Below are positions 46,388 to 55,226 of a stretch of DNA of 64,000 nt, piece by piece. How positions within the stretch are numbered: the stretch's first letter is position 1; each line of letters starts with the position of its first letter. A model generated the notes under the pieces. That model had not been told where the DNA came from, ran no database searches, and saw nothing but the letters and a program-made list of their open reading frames with translations. The stretch spans positions 310,001 to 374,000 of the forward strand of contig PENC01000001.1 in assembly GCA_003674045.1 (NCBI GenBank), written 5' to 3'. A program made the translations under genes and the position numbers. This stretch comes from Streptomyces griseocarneus. GTDB lineage: Bacteria > Actinomycetota > Actinomycetes > Streptomycetales > Streptomycetaceae.

Positions 46388-46519
46388 GTTTCCCTGAAAC
46401 ATCCGGGAAACAAGGACAGTTGAGCGCACCGTGTCCAATTTGGCTCCGTTCAGCGGGGTTTGAATTCCACAAACACGTTGCGTATGTCACACCTTCCCGC
46501 AGACGTTTGAATTGAGCGC
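46388..46519 (+). promoter_or_regulatory. Upstream control region of the subtilisin gene with inverted and direct repeats
   Basis: GTTTCCC (46388-46394) and GGGAAAC (46405-46411) are exact inverted copies. TTGAGCGC occurs at 46420-46427 and again at 46512-46519; GTTTGAATT occurs at 46458-46466 and again at 46505-46513, where it overlaps the second TTGAGCGC. The region is less GC-rich than its surroundings. I cannot place a -10 or -35 with confidence; the repeats are candidate regulator sites. Confidence 0.4.
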
Positions 46520-46626
46520 GTCAACCCTGACAGGGTTTCGGAACGCCCGGAGCGATCCCTTCCGTCGCTTCGGGCGATTGCGCCCCACGCGCAATTCCCC
46601 CACAACACTGAGGAGGAAACCCCGTT

Positions 46627-47868
46627 ATGGGAATCCACAAGCGCGCCGGTAAGCGGCGGCTGACGCTGGCGATATCCGCCGGTGCGGTGACGGCCCTCGC
46701 GGCCGGTGCCACGGTCATGGCGCTGCCCGCCGGCGCGGCTCCCGCGCCCGCAGAAGGCACGGTCTTCGGCGCGAACGCCAAGGACGCGGTCGACGGCAGC
46801 TACATCGTCCTGCTCAAGGACGGAGTGAGCGCCAAGGCCGGGAGCCACTCCCTCGCCACGCAGGGCGAGGACCTCGCCGCACGCTACGGCGGCAAGCTCA
46901 ACCGCACGTACGACTCGGCCGTTCACGGCTTCTCCGCCAGCGGCCTCGACGCCACCGGGGCGAAGCGGCTCGCCGCCGACCCCGCCGTGGCCAAGGTCGT
47001 GCAGAACCACCGCTTCAGGATCAGCGCGACCCAGGAGGCCCCGCCCTCCTGGGGGCTCGACCGGATCGACCAGACCGAGACCAAGGGCGACGGCAAGTAC
47101 GCCTACCCCGACAGCGCGGGTGAGGGCGTCACCGCGTACGTCATCGACACCGGCGTGCGCATCAGCCACAAGGACTTCGGCGGCCGCGCGTCCTACGGCT
47201 TCAACGCCGTCGACAACAACGACAAGGCCGACGACGGCAACGGCCACGGCACCCACGTCGCGGGCACCATCGCCGGTACCGCGCACGGCGTGGCCAAGAA
47301 GGCCAAGGTCGTGGCCGTGAGAGTCCTCGACGCCCAGGGCTCCGGCACCACCGAGCAGGTCGTCGCGGGCATCGACTGGGTCACCAAGAACCACAAGGGC
47401 CCCTCGGTCGCCAATATGAGCCTCGGTGGCGGCGCCGACGAGGCACTGGACGCGGCCGTGCAGAAGGCCATCGCCTCCGGTGTCACCTTCGCCGTCGCGG
47501 CGGGCAACGAGTCCACCGACGCGGGCCAGGGCTCCCCGGCCCGGGTGAAGGAGGCCATCACGGTCGCCTCCTCCACCAAGGACGACAAGCAGTCCGACTT
47601 CTCCAACTACGGCAGCGTCGTCGACCTGTACGCCCCCGGCTCGGACATCACCTCCGACTGGAACGACAGCGACAGCGGCACCAAGACGATCTCCGGCACC
47701 TCCATGGCGACCCCGCACGTCACGGGCGCGGCCGCGCTCTACCTGAGCGGGCACCCCGACGCCAAGCCGGACCAGGTCTCCTCGGCGCTCACCCAGGGCG
47801 CCACCCCGGACAAGATCTCCAACCCGGGGCCCGGTACGCCGAACAAGCTGCTGAAGGTCGTCCAGTAA
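46627..47868 (+). CDS. Secreted subtilisin-like serine protease (S8) with I9 propeptide
   Basis: A 413-residue extracellular protease. Signal peptide residues run to about 38 ([31 protein letters not shown]). An I9 inhibitor propeptide follows ([10 protein letters not shown] ... VVQNHRFRI, about 57-135). The catalytic triad is Asp174 (VIDTGV), His207 (GHGTHVAG) and Ser359 (GTSMATPH); the oxyanion Asn is in AAGNES. It is likely secreted by Sec, autoprocessed and used for nutrient or developmental proteolysis. ATG 46627 has GAGGAGGAAA-like spacing (GAGGAGG 9 bases upstream). A terminator follows at 47916-47955. Confidence 0.95.
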   Translation: MGIHKRAGKRRLTLAISAGAVTALAAGATVMALPAGAAPAPAEGTVFGANAKDAVDGSYIVLLKDGVSAKAGSHSLATQGEDLAARYGGKLNRTYDSAVHGFSASGLDATGAKRLAADPAVAKVVQNHRFRISATQEAPPSWGLDRIDQTETKGDGKYAYPDSAGEGVTAYVIDTGVRISHKDFGGRASYGFNAVDNNDKADDGNGHGTHVAGTIAGTAHGVAKKAKVVAVRVLDAQGSGTTEQVVAGIDWVTKNHKGPSVANMSLGGGADEALDAAVQKAIASGVTFAVAAGNESTDAGQGSPARVKEAITVASSTKDDKQSDFSNYGSVVDLYAPGSDITSDWNDSDSGTKTISGTSMATPHVTGAAALYLSGHPDAKPDQVSSALTQGATPDKISNPGPGTPNKLLKVVQ

Positions 47869-47915
47869 CCCTCTGGCAGTCCCTCCGGCAGTACTGGCGG
47901 TAAAAAAGCTCGGCA

Positions 47916-47955
47916 CCGGCCGTCGCTCCCCACCCCCACGGGGCGCGACGGCCGG
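47916..47955. terminator. Terminator between the subtilisin and CbiX genes
   Basis: An 11-bp perfect stem (CCGGCCGTCGC at 47916-47926 with 47945-47955) closes an 18-base loop. It lies 48 bases after the subtilisin stop and 51 bases before the stop of the convergent operon, serving either side. Confidence 0.75.
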
Positions 47956-48005
47956 CGCGCGTGCGCGTACCGGACCATGTCCGCCCCCTCCCGCCCGGGT
48001 GGCTT

Positions 48006-48773
48006 CTAACCGTACGAAGCCCGCCGCAGGCCCCCGGCCGCCCCGGCTTCCCCCTCCGCCCCCGCCGCCTCGTCGTAGCGGGCCAGGAGCAGGGACACCA
48101 TCTCCGGTGCCGTCCCCAGGACACCCCCCATCGCATCGGCCTCGCGGGCACCCGCGGCGATGCGGTCCGGGAGGCGGCCCGGGGCGATGACGTACGGGGC
48201 CACGACGACGCGGTGCGCGCCCTCCGCGCGGAGGGCGCGCACCGCGTCGTCCGTGCGGGGCACGGCCGCGGAGGCGAAGGCCGGGCGTACCGCGTGCCAG
48301 CCCGCCGCGCGCTGCCACCCCCGGGCGATGCCGGTGATCACGGCCGTCGCCCGGGGGTCGGAGGAGCCCGCGGCGGCCAGGACCACGCCGGTCGTGGCGC
48401 GGTCGCCGGGGCGTACCCCTGCCTCGTGCAGCCGCCGTTCGAGCGCCGCCGTCAGCAGGGGGGACGGGCCGAGGACCCCCGCCTGGCGCACGGTCAGGCC
48501 CGGGAGCGTGGCCGTCGCCTCGCGCAGGACGGCGGGGATGTCCGTGCGGGCGTGGAAGGCGCGAGTCAGCAGCAGGGGGAGTGCGACCACGTCCCGTACG
48601 CTGTCCAGGGCGAGCCGTTCCAGTACCTGGGGCACGCTCGGGATGCTGAAGTCGAGGTAGCCCAGCTCGACCCGCAGTCCCGGGCGGGCCGTGGCCAGGT
48701 GGTCCCGGAGGGCGGTGACCGTCGCCGCGTGCCGGGGGTCCCGGCTGCCGTGGGCGACGAGGAGCAGGGCCAT
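48006..48773 (-). CDS. Sirohydrochlorin chelatase, CbiX type
   Basis: A 255-residue class II chelatase with two related halves: residues 2-125 begin LLLVAHGSRDPRHAATV (metal-binding His) with LLTRAFHARTDIP (second His), and 126-240 repeat the fold (VVLAAAGSSDPRA). It should insert Fe2+ into sirohydrochlorin to make siroheme, the cofactor of the sulfite reductase at the head of this operon; cobalt use is also possible. It is the last gene of the sulfur operon, 10 bases after the ABC permease stop. Other siroheme genes (cysG, cobA) are not in the window. Confidence 0.88.
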   Translation of the reverse strand: MALLLVAHGSRDPRHAATVTALRDHLATARPGLRVELGYLDFSIPSVPQVLERLALDSVRDVVALPLLLTRAFHARTDIPAVLREATATLPGLTVRQAGVLGPSPLLTAALERRLHEAGVRPGDRATTGVVLAAAGSSDPRATAVITGIARGWQRAAGWHAVRPAFASAAVPRTDDAVRALRAEGAHRVVVAPYVIAPGRLPDRIAAGAREADAMGGVLGTAPEMVSLLLARYDEAAGAEGEAGAAGGLRRASYG

Positions 48774-48783
48774 GACGCCCGCT

Positions 48784-49695
48784 CTACCGGCCCGCCGGTG
48801 CGAGGCCGCGGTTGCGCAGGACCCGCCGTTCCAGGGGGCTGAAGACGATCAGGTCGATCGCGATGCCGACGAAGAGGATCAGGATGATGCCGAGCAGCAC
48901 GCTCGGCATGTCGGAGTCGGTGCGGGCGTTCTCCAGGTACTGCCCGAGCCCGAGCCCGAGGTCGGGCGAGGAGGCGATGAGCTCGGCGGCCATCAGGGAG
49001 CGCCAGGAGAACGCCCATCCCTGCTTGAGGCCGGCGATGTAGCCGGGGAGCGCGGCGGGCAGCAGGACGTGCCACGCGCCGCGGGCCCCGGTGGCGCCGA
49101 GGGTGCGGCCCGCCCGCAGGTACAGCGGCGGGACCTGGTCGATGCCGGACACCAGGCCGTTGGCGATCGACGGCACGGCGCCCAGCAGGATCACCGCGTA
49201 CATCGCGGAGTCCGTGATGCCCAGCCAGATCACCGCCGCGGGCACCCACGCGACCGACGGCAGCGACTGGAGCCCGGACAGGAGCGGGCCGAGCGCGGCG
49301 CGTACGAAGCGCACCCGGGCGACCAGCAGTCCGAGCGGTGTGCCGATCGCGAGCGCGGCGAGGAAGCCGAGCAGGCCGCGCGAGACGCTGGTCCAGATGA
49401 TGTCGAAGAGCGTGCCCCGCAGCCACAGGTCCCTGAGGCTGTCCCAGACCGCCGAGGGGTCGGGCAGCTTGTAGTCGGGGGTGACATGCGCGAGGACGAG
49501 GACCTTCCAGACCACCAGCACGAGGACCACCGCCAGCACGGGCGGCAGCACCTTCTGCAACAGGACCTGGGTGAAGGGGGTGCGCTCGACGCGTACGGAG
49601 TCCAGGGCGTCGAGGCCCGCCTCCAGACCGGCGAGGTCACCCCCCTGTCCGGGCCCCGCGGCGGGCGTCTGCGTCGAGGTGTCAGTGCTGGCCAT
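48784..49695 (-). CDS. ssuC: Sulfonate/nitrate-type ABC transporter permease
   Basis: A 303-residue inner-membrane permease of the SsuC/TauC/NrtB type. After a polar N-tail rich in Gly and Gln come about six helices (VLPPVLAVVLVLVVWKVLVLA, LLGFLAALAIGTPLGLLVA, and so on). The EAA loop is GRTLGATGARGAWHVLLPAALPGYIAGLKQGWAF, which docks the ATPase. ATG 49695 has GGGAG upstream and lies 14 bases inside the ATPase gene; ATG 49713 is an alternative. With its neighbours it imports sulfonates or sulfate esters. Confidence 0.86.
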   Translation of the reverse strand: MASTDTSTQTPAAGPGQGGDLAGLEAGLDALDSVRVERTPFTQVLLQKVLPPVLAVVLVLVVWKVLVLAHVTPDYKLPDPSAVWDSLRDLWLRGTLFDIIWTSVSRGLLGFLAALAIGTPLGLLVARVRFVRAALGPLLSGLQSLPSVAWVPAAVIWLGITDSAMYAVILLGAVPSIANGLVSGIDQVPPLYLRAGRTLGATGARGAWHVLLPAALPGYIAGLKQGWAFSWRSLMAAELIASSPDLGLGLGQYLENARTDSDMPSVLLGIILILFVGIAIDLIVFSPLERRVLRNRGLAPAGR

Positions 49696-50482
49696 GGCGG
49701 CGGATCTCCCCACGCAGTTCTTCGGTGATCTCGACGGAAAGGTCGGCGACGGCCGCGTCCTCGATGCGGCGCGGCTGCGGGATGCCGACCGCCCACTCGC
49801 GCGCGACCCGGCCGGGCCGGGACGACAGCAGCACCACGCGCTGGCCGAGCCGTACGGCCTCGCGCACGTTGTGGGTGACGAACAGCACCGAAAGCCGTGC
49901 CTCGGACCAGATCCGGGTGAGCTCGTGGTGGAGCACGTCCCGGGTGATGGCGTCGAGCGCCGCGAACGGCTCGTCCATCAGCAGCAGTTTGCTGTCCTGC
50001 GCGAGCGCCCTGGCGAGTGCGACGCGCTGCCGCATGCCGCCCGACAGCTCGTGCACCCGCTTGCCGTACGCGCCGCCGAGCCGTACGAGCTCCAGCAGCC
50101 GTTCCGCCTCCGGGCGGCGCTCCTGCCTCGGCACCCCGCGCAGCCGCAGGGCCAGTTCGACGTTCCGGCCCGCGGTGAGCCACGGGAAGAGCGCGTGCTC
50201 CTGGAACATCAGCGCGGGGCGTCCGCCGGGCACCTCGATCGTGCCCGAGGTCGGCCGGTCCAGGCCGGCCACCAGGTTCAGCAGGGTGGACTTGCCGCAG
50301 CCGGACGCCCCGAGCAGGCAGACGAACTCGCCGGGGCGCACGTCGAGGGTGATGTCGTCCAGTACGGGCTGTGTCGCGCCCGGGCGGCCGAAGCTCTTGT
50401 GGACGTGGTCGAGCCGGACGGCCGGTGGCGTGTCGTCCTCGGTGGCGGCCGTTGTGGAGTGGTCGGTCAGCGCCCGGGTCAT
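49682..50482 (-). CDS. ssuB: Sulfonate/nitrate-type ABC transporter ATPase
   Basis: A 266-residue cytosolic ATPase. Walker A is GASGCGKST, Q-loop MFQEHALFPWL, signature LSGGMRQRVALARAL, Walker B LLLMDEPFAALD and switch VTHNVREA, the NrtCD/SsuB pattern. ATG 50482 is preceded by AGGAGG at the ideal distance. It lies between the binding-protein gene (37 bases) and the permease gene (14-base overlap). The position inside the sulfate-assimilation operon points to sulfonate rather than nitrate. Confidence 0.88.
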   Translation of the reverse strand: MTRALTDHSTTAATEDDTPPAVRLDHVHKSFGRPGATQPVLDDITLDVRPGEFVCLLGASGCGKSTLLNLVAGLDRPTSGTIEVPGGRPALMFQEHALFPWLTAGRNVELALRLRGVPRQERRPEAERLLELVRLGGAYGKRVHELSGGMRQRVALARALAQDSKLLLMDEPFAALDAITRDVLHHELTRIWSEARLSVLFVTHNVREAVRLGQRVVLLSSRPGRVAREWAVGIPQPRRIEDAAVADLSVEITEELRGEIRRHGQH

Positions 50483-50519
50483 CCGGTCACCTCCTGGGTA
50501 GGGCGGCTGTGCACGAGCG

Positions 50520-51641
50520 CTACTGCTTGCCGAGCTGCGCGGCGTCGAACGGCCGCTTGCCCGCGGCGCGCAGCACCTTGTTGAGCGGGGTCAGGTCGTA
50601 GATGCCGGAGAGGTCGGGTGTCTCCAGCAGTCCGGCCTTGACGGCATTGTCCGCCTCGGTGCGCAGGGTGGAGGCCAGCGGGTCGTCGGTGACCTCGATG
50701 CTCTTCCACGCCGGGTCGAGGATGTCGGCGGGCAGCGGTTTGCCGGACAGCTGCTGGAGCGCGGCGTTCGCCGCGTCCCTGGCCTTGTCGGGGTTGTCCT
50801 TGATCCAGGCGTTCGTCTTGACGGAGCCGCGCAGGACGGCCTCGACGACGTCGGGGTGCTGGTCGAGGAACTTCTGCGACACGATCACATTGGTGATGAC
50901 GAATTTCTTGTCCGGCCACAGCGTGGACTCGTCCAGCAGCACCTTGCCGCCCTCGGAGACCAGCTTGGACGCGGTGGGTTCGGGCACCCAGGCGCCGTCG
51001 ATCGAGCCGGACTTGAACGCGTCCGGGGTGACCTTGTTGTCCGTGCGGACGACGGAGACGTCCCCCTTGCCGCTCTGGGCGTCGACCTTCCAGCCCTGCT
51101 GGGCGATCCAGTTGAGGAACGCGACGTCCTGGGTGTTGCCCTTCTGCGGGGTGGCGATGCGCTTGCCCTTGACGTCGTCCAAGGAGGAGATCTTCTTGGG
51201 GTCGACGACGAGCTTGACCCCGCCCGAGGCCGAGCCGGAGATGATCCGCAGGCTCTTGCCCTTGGACTTGGTGTAACCGTTGATGGCCGGTGAGGGGCCG
51301 ATCCAGCCGATGTCGATGGAGCCCGCGTTGAGCGCCTCGATCTCGGAGGGGCCCGCGTTGAAGGTGGTGCTGCGGAGCTTGGTGCCCCCGAGCTCCTTCT
51401 GGATGATCCCCTCGTGGTCGCCGACGAGCGGGGTGGCGTGGGTGATGTTCGGGAAGTAGCCGATCCGGACGGTGTCGGCGGAGAGCGCCTTGCCCTGGGC
51501 GGTGGTGTTCTTCCCGCCCTTGGGAGCGGAGTCCCTCTCGGAACCGTAGCCACAGGCGCCGAGCACGCCGATCAGCAGGGGGACGGCGACGGCGGCCGCG
51601 ATGCGGCGGCGGGCGGGGCGGAGGACGGCAGGCACGAGCAC
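50520..51641 (-). CDS. ssuA: Substrate-binding lipoprotein of sulfonate-type ABC importer
   Basis: A 373-residue lipoprotein: AAAVAVPLLIGVLGAC gives the signal and lipobox Cys at about residue 29. The periplasmic-binding fold of the SsuA/NMT1 class follows: VRIGYFPNITHATPLVG, AGPSEIEALNAGSIDIGWIGPSPAING, KGKRIATPQKGNTQDVAFLNWIAQQGWK. It captures organosulfonates outside the membrane. GTG 51641 has AGAGGA upstream; in-frame GTG 51635 is possible. It is 96 bases downstream of cysN, the widest gap in the operon, so a secondary promoter could lie there. Confidence 0.87.
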   Translation of the reverse strand: MLVPAVLRPARRRIAAAVAVPLLIGVLGACGYGSERDSAPKGGKNTTAQGKALSADTVRIGYFPNITHATPLVGDHEGIIQKELGGTKLRSTTFNAGPSEIEALNAGSIDIGWIGPSPAINGYTKSKGKSLRIISGSASGGVKLVVDPKKISSLDDVKGKRIATPQKGNTQDVAFLNWIAQQGWKVDAQSGKGDVSVVRTDNKVTPDAFKSGSIDGAWVPEPTASKLVSEGGKVLLDESTLWPDKKFVITNVIVSQKFLDQHPDVVEAVLRGSVKTNAWIKDNPDKARDAANAALQQLSGKPLPADILDPAWKSIEVTDDPLASTLRTEADNAVKAGLLETPDLSGIYDLTPLNKVLRAAGKRPFDAAQLGKQ

Positions 51642-51737
51642 GAGGGGGACATCCTCTCGAACGGCCGGGCGCACGGTGGAGGTGCACCCGGCAGCGGTGC
51701 TAAGGGGGTTCGGGAACGGTGAACCGTGGTGCCACGG

Positions 51738-53069
51738 TCACCGGTCGGCACATCGGCCGATGCCGCCCCTGCCACCTTCGAACGCTTCCCCGGCCATGCC
51801 CGCGGTGAGGGTCGTGCCGTCGGCGGGGTCGATCAGCAGGAACGAGCCCGTGCGCCGGGAGTCGGCGTAGGCGTCGAGCGCGAGGGGCTCCGCGGTCCGC
51901 AGGACGACCCGGCCGATGTCGTTGGCGGCCAGCTGCCCGGGGTCGGCGTGCAGGGAGAGGTCGTCCAGGGCCAGCAGTGAGGGGACGGCCTTGACGACGG
52001 CCTTGACGGTGCGGGTGGTGTGCTTGAGCAGGACGCGCTGGCCGACCGTCAGCGGCCGGTCGGCGACGTGGCAGACGGTGCCCTCGATGTCCTGGGTGAC
52101 GGCCGGGGCGCCCTCCGTCGGCACGACGATGTCGCCGCGCGAGATGTCGAGGTCGTCGGCGAGCGTGACGGTGACGGACTGCGGCGCCCAGGCCACGTCG
52201 ACACCGCGGCCGAGGACGTCGATCCCGGCGATCGTGCTGGTGCGGCCGGAGGGCAGGACGGTCACGTCCTGGCCGACGCGCAGCACGCCCGAGGCGATCT
52301 GGCCCGCGTAGCCCCGGAAGTCGGGGAGCTCGGCGGTCTGCGGCCGGATCACGTACTGCACGGGGAAGCGTGCGGGGGCGTGCGAGGGGTCGTCGACGAC
52401 CGGCACGGTCTCCAGGTGTTCGAGCACCGTCGGCCCGCCGTACCAGTCCATGTGCGCGGACGGCTCGACCACGTTGTCCCCGGCGAGCGCGGAGACGGGG
52501 ATGGCGGTGACGTCCGGTATGCCGAGCGAGGCGGCGTAGGCGGTGAACTCCTGGGCGATGGCGGCGAAGACGGGCTCGGCGTAGTCGACCAGGTCCATCT
52601 TGTTCACGGCGAGGACGACGTGCGGGACGCGCAGCAGGGCGGCGACGGCGGCGTGGCGGCGGGTCTGCTCGACCACGCCGTTGCGGGCGTCGACCAGGAC
52701 CACGGCCAGCTCGGCGGTGGACGCGCCGGTGACCATGTTCCGTGTGTACTGCACGTGCCCTGGCGTGTCGGCCAGGACGAACCGCCGTCGGGGCGTGGCG
52801 AAGTACCGGTAGGCGACGTCGATGGTGATGCCCTGCTCGCGCTCGGCCCGCAGCCCGTCCGTCAGCAGGGCCAGGTCCGGCGCCTCCTGGCCGCGCCGCA
52901 GGGACGCGTCCTGGACGGCGGCCAGCTGGTCGGCCAGGACGGACTTCGAGTCGTGCAGCAGACGGCCGACAAGAGTGGATTTGCCGTCGTCGACGGAACC
53001 AGCTGTCGCGAAGCGCAGCAGTGAGGTGGCGGTCATGGCCGTGTCCGTCAGGGAGTCGAGTGCGGTCAT
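51738..53069 (-). CDS. cysN: Sulfate adenylyltransferase subunit 1 (GTPase)
   Basis: CysN is the regulatory GTPase half of ATP sulfurylase; GTP hydrolysis drives formation of adenosine 5'-phosphosulfate from ATP and sulfate. The 443-residue protein has the EF-Tu-like GTP motifs GSVDDGKST (24-32), DTPGHVQYTRNM and NKMDLVD, then beta-barrel domains 2 and 3. It lacks a fused APS-kinase domain, consistent with the separate cysC. ATG 53069 lies 2 bases after the cysD stop; ATG at codon 12 (MTATSLLRF) is also possible. Confidence 0.95.
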   Translation of the reverse strand: MTALDSLTDTAMTATSLLRFATAGSVDDGKSTLVGRLLHDSKSVLADQLAAVQDASLRRGQEAPDLALLTDGLRAEREQGITIDVAYRYFATPRRRFVLADTPGHVQYTRNMVTGASTAELAVVLVDARNGVVEQTRRHAAVAALLRVPHVVLAVNKMDLVDYAEPVFAAIAQEFTAYAASLGIPDVTAIPVSALAGDNVVEPSAHMDWYGGPTVLEHLETVPVVDDPSHAPARFPVQYVIRPQTAELPDFRGYAGQIASGVLRVGQDVTVLPSGRTSTIAGIDVLGRGVDVAWAPQSVTVTLADDLDISRGDIVVPTEGAPAVTQDIEGTVCHVADRPLTVGQRVLLKHTTRTVKAVVKAVPSLLALDDLSLHADPGQLAANDIGRVVLRTAEPLALDAYADSRRTGSFLLIDPADGTTLTAGMAGEAFEGGRGGIGRCADR

Positions 53070-53071
53070 GG

Positions 53072-53983
53072 CTAGAAGTACCCCTCGCGCTTGCGGTCTT
53101 CCATCGCGGCTTCCGACAGCTTGTCGTCGGCCCGCGTCGCACCCCGCTCGGTGAGGCGGGACGCGGCGATCTCGGCGATCACGGTGTCGACGGTCGCGGC
53201 GTCGGAGTCGACGGCGCCGGTGCAGGACATGTCGCCGACGGTGCGGTAGCGCACCAGTCGCCTCTCCACTTGCTCGGTGTCGCGCGGGCCGCCCCAGTCA
53301 CCGGGGGCCAGCCACATGCCGTTGCGCTGGAACACCTCGCGCTCGTGCGCGAAGTAGATCTCGGGCAGTTCGATCTTCTCGCGGGCGATGTACTGCCACA
53401 CGTCCAGCTCGGTCCAGTTGGACAGCGGGAAGACGCGGACGTGCTCGCCGGGCGCGTGGCGGCCGTTGTAGAGCTGCCACAATTCGGGGCGCTGCCGCCG
53501 GGGGTCCCAGCCGCCGAACTCGTCGCGCAGCGAGAACACCCGCTCCTTGGCGCGGGCCTTCTCCTCGTCGCGGCGGCCGCCGCCGAAGACCGCGTCGAAG
53601 CGGTTCCGCTCGATCGCGTCCAGCAGCGGGGCGGTCTGCAGCGGGTTGCGCGTGCCGTCCGGGCGCTCCCGCAGTCTGCCGTCGTCGATGAACTCCTGTA
53701 CGGAGGCGACGTGCAGTCGCAGCCCGTGCGCGGCCACCGTGCGGTCCCGGTACTCCAGCACCTCCGGGAAGTTGTGCCCGGTGTCCACGTGCAGCAGGGT
53801 GAACGGCAGCGGCGCGGGCGCGAACGCCTTGAGCGCCAGGTGGAGCATCGCGATGGAGTCCTTGCCGCCGGAGAAGAGCAGCACCGGCCGCTCGAACTCG
53901 CCCGCCACCTCGCGGAAGATGTGCACCGCCTCGGACTCCAGCACGTCCAGGTGCGACAGGGCGTAGGGGTTGTCGTCGCTCAC
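53072..53983 (-). CDS. cysD: Sulfate adenylyltransferase subunit 2
   Basis: CysD is the catalytic ATP-pyrophosphatase-type half of ATP sulfurylase. The 303-residue protein has the PP-loop LLFSGGKDSIAML (SGGKDS at 38-43), FTLLHVDTGHNFPEVLEYRD and FGGGRRDEEKARAKERVFSLRD, and ends KREGYF as is typical. The GTG start at 53983 overlaps the cysC stop (GTGA), and cysN begins 2 bases after its end, so the two subunits are made together. Confidence 0.96.
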   Translation of the reverse strand: MSDDNPYALSHLDVLESEAVHIFREVAGEFERPVLLFSGGKDSIAMLHLALKAFAPAPLPFTLLHVDTGHNFPEVLEYRDRTVAAHGLRLHVASVQEFIDDGRLRERPDGTRNPLQTAPLLDAIERNRFDAVFGGGRRDEEKARAKERVFSLRDEFGGWDPRRQRPELWQLYNGRHAPGEHVRVFPLSNWTELDVWQYIAREKIELPEIYFAHEREVFQRNGMWLAPGDWGGPRDTEQVERRLVRYRTVGDMSCTGAVDSDAATVDTVIAEIAASRLTERGATRADDKLSEAAMEDRKREGYF

Positions 53984-54513
53984 AGCAGGCCCCCCTCGCC
54001 CAGCAGGGCGTGCAGTTCCGCGGCCGATTCCTCGATGCTCTGCTCGTGCGCCCGGATGCGCAGGTCGGGCGCCTCCGGGGCCTCGTACGGGTCGTCCACT
54101 CCCGTCAGCCCGGATATCTCGCCGGCGGCCTGCTTGGCGTACAGGCCCTTCACGTCCCGTACGGAGCAGACGTCCACCGGCGTCGCCACGTGCACCTCCA
54201 CATAGGGCGTGCCGTGTTCCTGATGGCGCTTGCGGACCGCCTCGCGCGAGTCCGCGTACGGTGCGATGACCGGCACCAGGACCTTCACGCCGTGGGACGC
54301 GAGCAGCTGGGCGACGAAGCCGATCCGCTGCACGTTGGTGTCCCGGTCGGTACGCGAGAAGCCCAGCCCGGCGGAGAGGAACGTGCGGATCTCGTCGCCG
54401 TCCAGCACCTCCACCCGGTGGCCTTCGTCGCGCAGCCGTTCCGCGAGAGCGCGGGCGATCGTCGTCTTGCCCGCGCTCGGCAGGCCCGTGAGCCAGATGG
54501 TGGCCCCGTTCAT
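53980..54513 (-). CDS. cysC: Adenylylsulfate kinase
   Basis: CysC phosphorylates APS at the 3' position to PAPS. The 177-residue protein has P-loop GLPSAGKTT (10-18), EVLDGDEIRTFLSAGLGFSRTDRDTNVQRIG (APS-binding region) and VIAPYADSREAVR. The ATG at 54513 is preceded by GGAGAGGAC. Because the neighbouring CysH is an APS-type reductase with an Fe-S cluster, PAPS from CysC is probably for sulfation rather than for reduction. It lies 20 bases downstream of cysH. Confidence 0.94.
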   Translation of the reverse strand: MNGATIWLTGLPSAGKTTIARALAERLRDEGHRVEVLDGDEIRTFLSAGLGFSRTDRDTNVQRIGFVAQLLASHGVKVLVPVIAPYADSREAVRKRHQEHGTPYVEVHVATPVDVCSVRDVKGLYAKQAAGEISGLTGVDDPYEAPEAPDLRIRAHEQSIEESAAELHALLGEGGLL

Positions 54514-54533
54514 GGTGTCCTCTCCGTGTCGAG

Positions 54534-55226
54534 TCATCCGTGCAGCCCGCATTCCGTTTTCGCGCGCCCGGCCCAGCGGCCGCTGCGTGCGTCCTGCCCT
54601 GGCAGGACCCTGCTGGTGCAGGGGGCGCAGCCGACGGAGGCGTAGCCGTCCATCAGCAGCGTGTTGGTGAGAACGCCGTGTTCCGCGATGTAGCGGTCCA
54701 CGTCGTCCTGCGTCCAGCGGGCGATCGGGGAGACCTTCACCTTGCCGCGCCGTTCGTCCCAGCCGACGACCGGGGTGTTCGCCCGGGTCGGGGACTCGTC
54801 GCGGTGCAGGCCGGTGGCCCATGCGTCGTAGCGGTCCAGGGCGGCCGCCAGGGGGGCCACCTTCCGCAGCGCGCAGCACAGGTCGGGGTCGCGGTCGTGC
54901 AGCCTCGGGCCGTGCGCGGCGTCCTGTTCGGCGACGCTGCGCTCCGGCGTGAGCGTGATGACGTTGACGTCCATGACCGCCGCCACCGCGTCACGGGTGC
55001 CGATGGTCTCGGGGAAGTGATAGCCGGTGTCGATGAACAGGACGTCGATGCCGGGCCGCACCCGCGACGCGAGATGGGCGACGACGGCGTCCTCCATGGA
55101 TGACGTGACACAGAACCGGGGGCCGAACGTATCGGCGGCCCAGCGCAGGACGTCGGACGCGGAGGCATCCTCCAGTTCCCGGCCGGCCCGTTCGGCGAGC
55201 GCGCGCAGATCCGTACCAGTGGTCAT
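54534..55226 (-). CDS. cysH: Adenylylsulfate (APS) reductase, [4Fe-4S] type
   Basis: CysH reduces activated sulfate to sulfite with thioredoxin. The 230-residue protein has the four cluster cysteines of APS reductases, Cys117-Cys118 (DLCCALRK) and Cys200/Cys203 (VGCAPC), and the catalytic Cys226 in the C-terminal KTECGLHG. These cysteines mark it as APS- rather than PAPS-specific. Its ATG overlaps the stop of the small zinc-ribbon gene (ATGA at 55223-55226), so the two are coupled. Confidence 0.95.
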   Translation of the reverse strand: MTTGTDLRALAERAGRELEDASASDVLRWAADTFGPRFCVTSSMEDAVVAHLASRVRPGIDVLFIDTGYHFPETIGTRDAVAAVMDVNVITLTPERSVAEQDAAHGPRLHDRDPDLCCALRKVAPLAAALDRYDAWATGLHRDESPTRANTPVVGWDERRGKVKVSPIARWTQDDVDRYIAEHGVLTNTLLMDGYASVGCAPCTSRVLPGQDARSGRWAGRAKTECGLHG

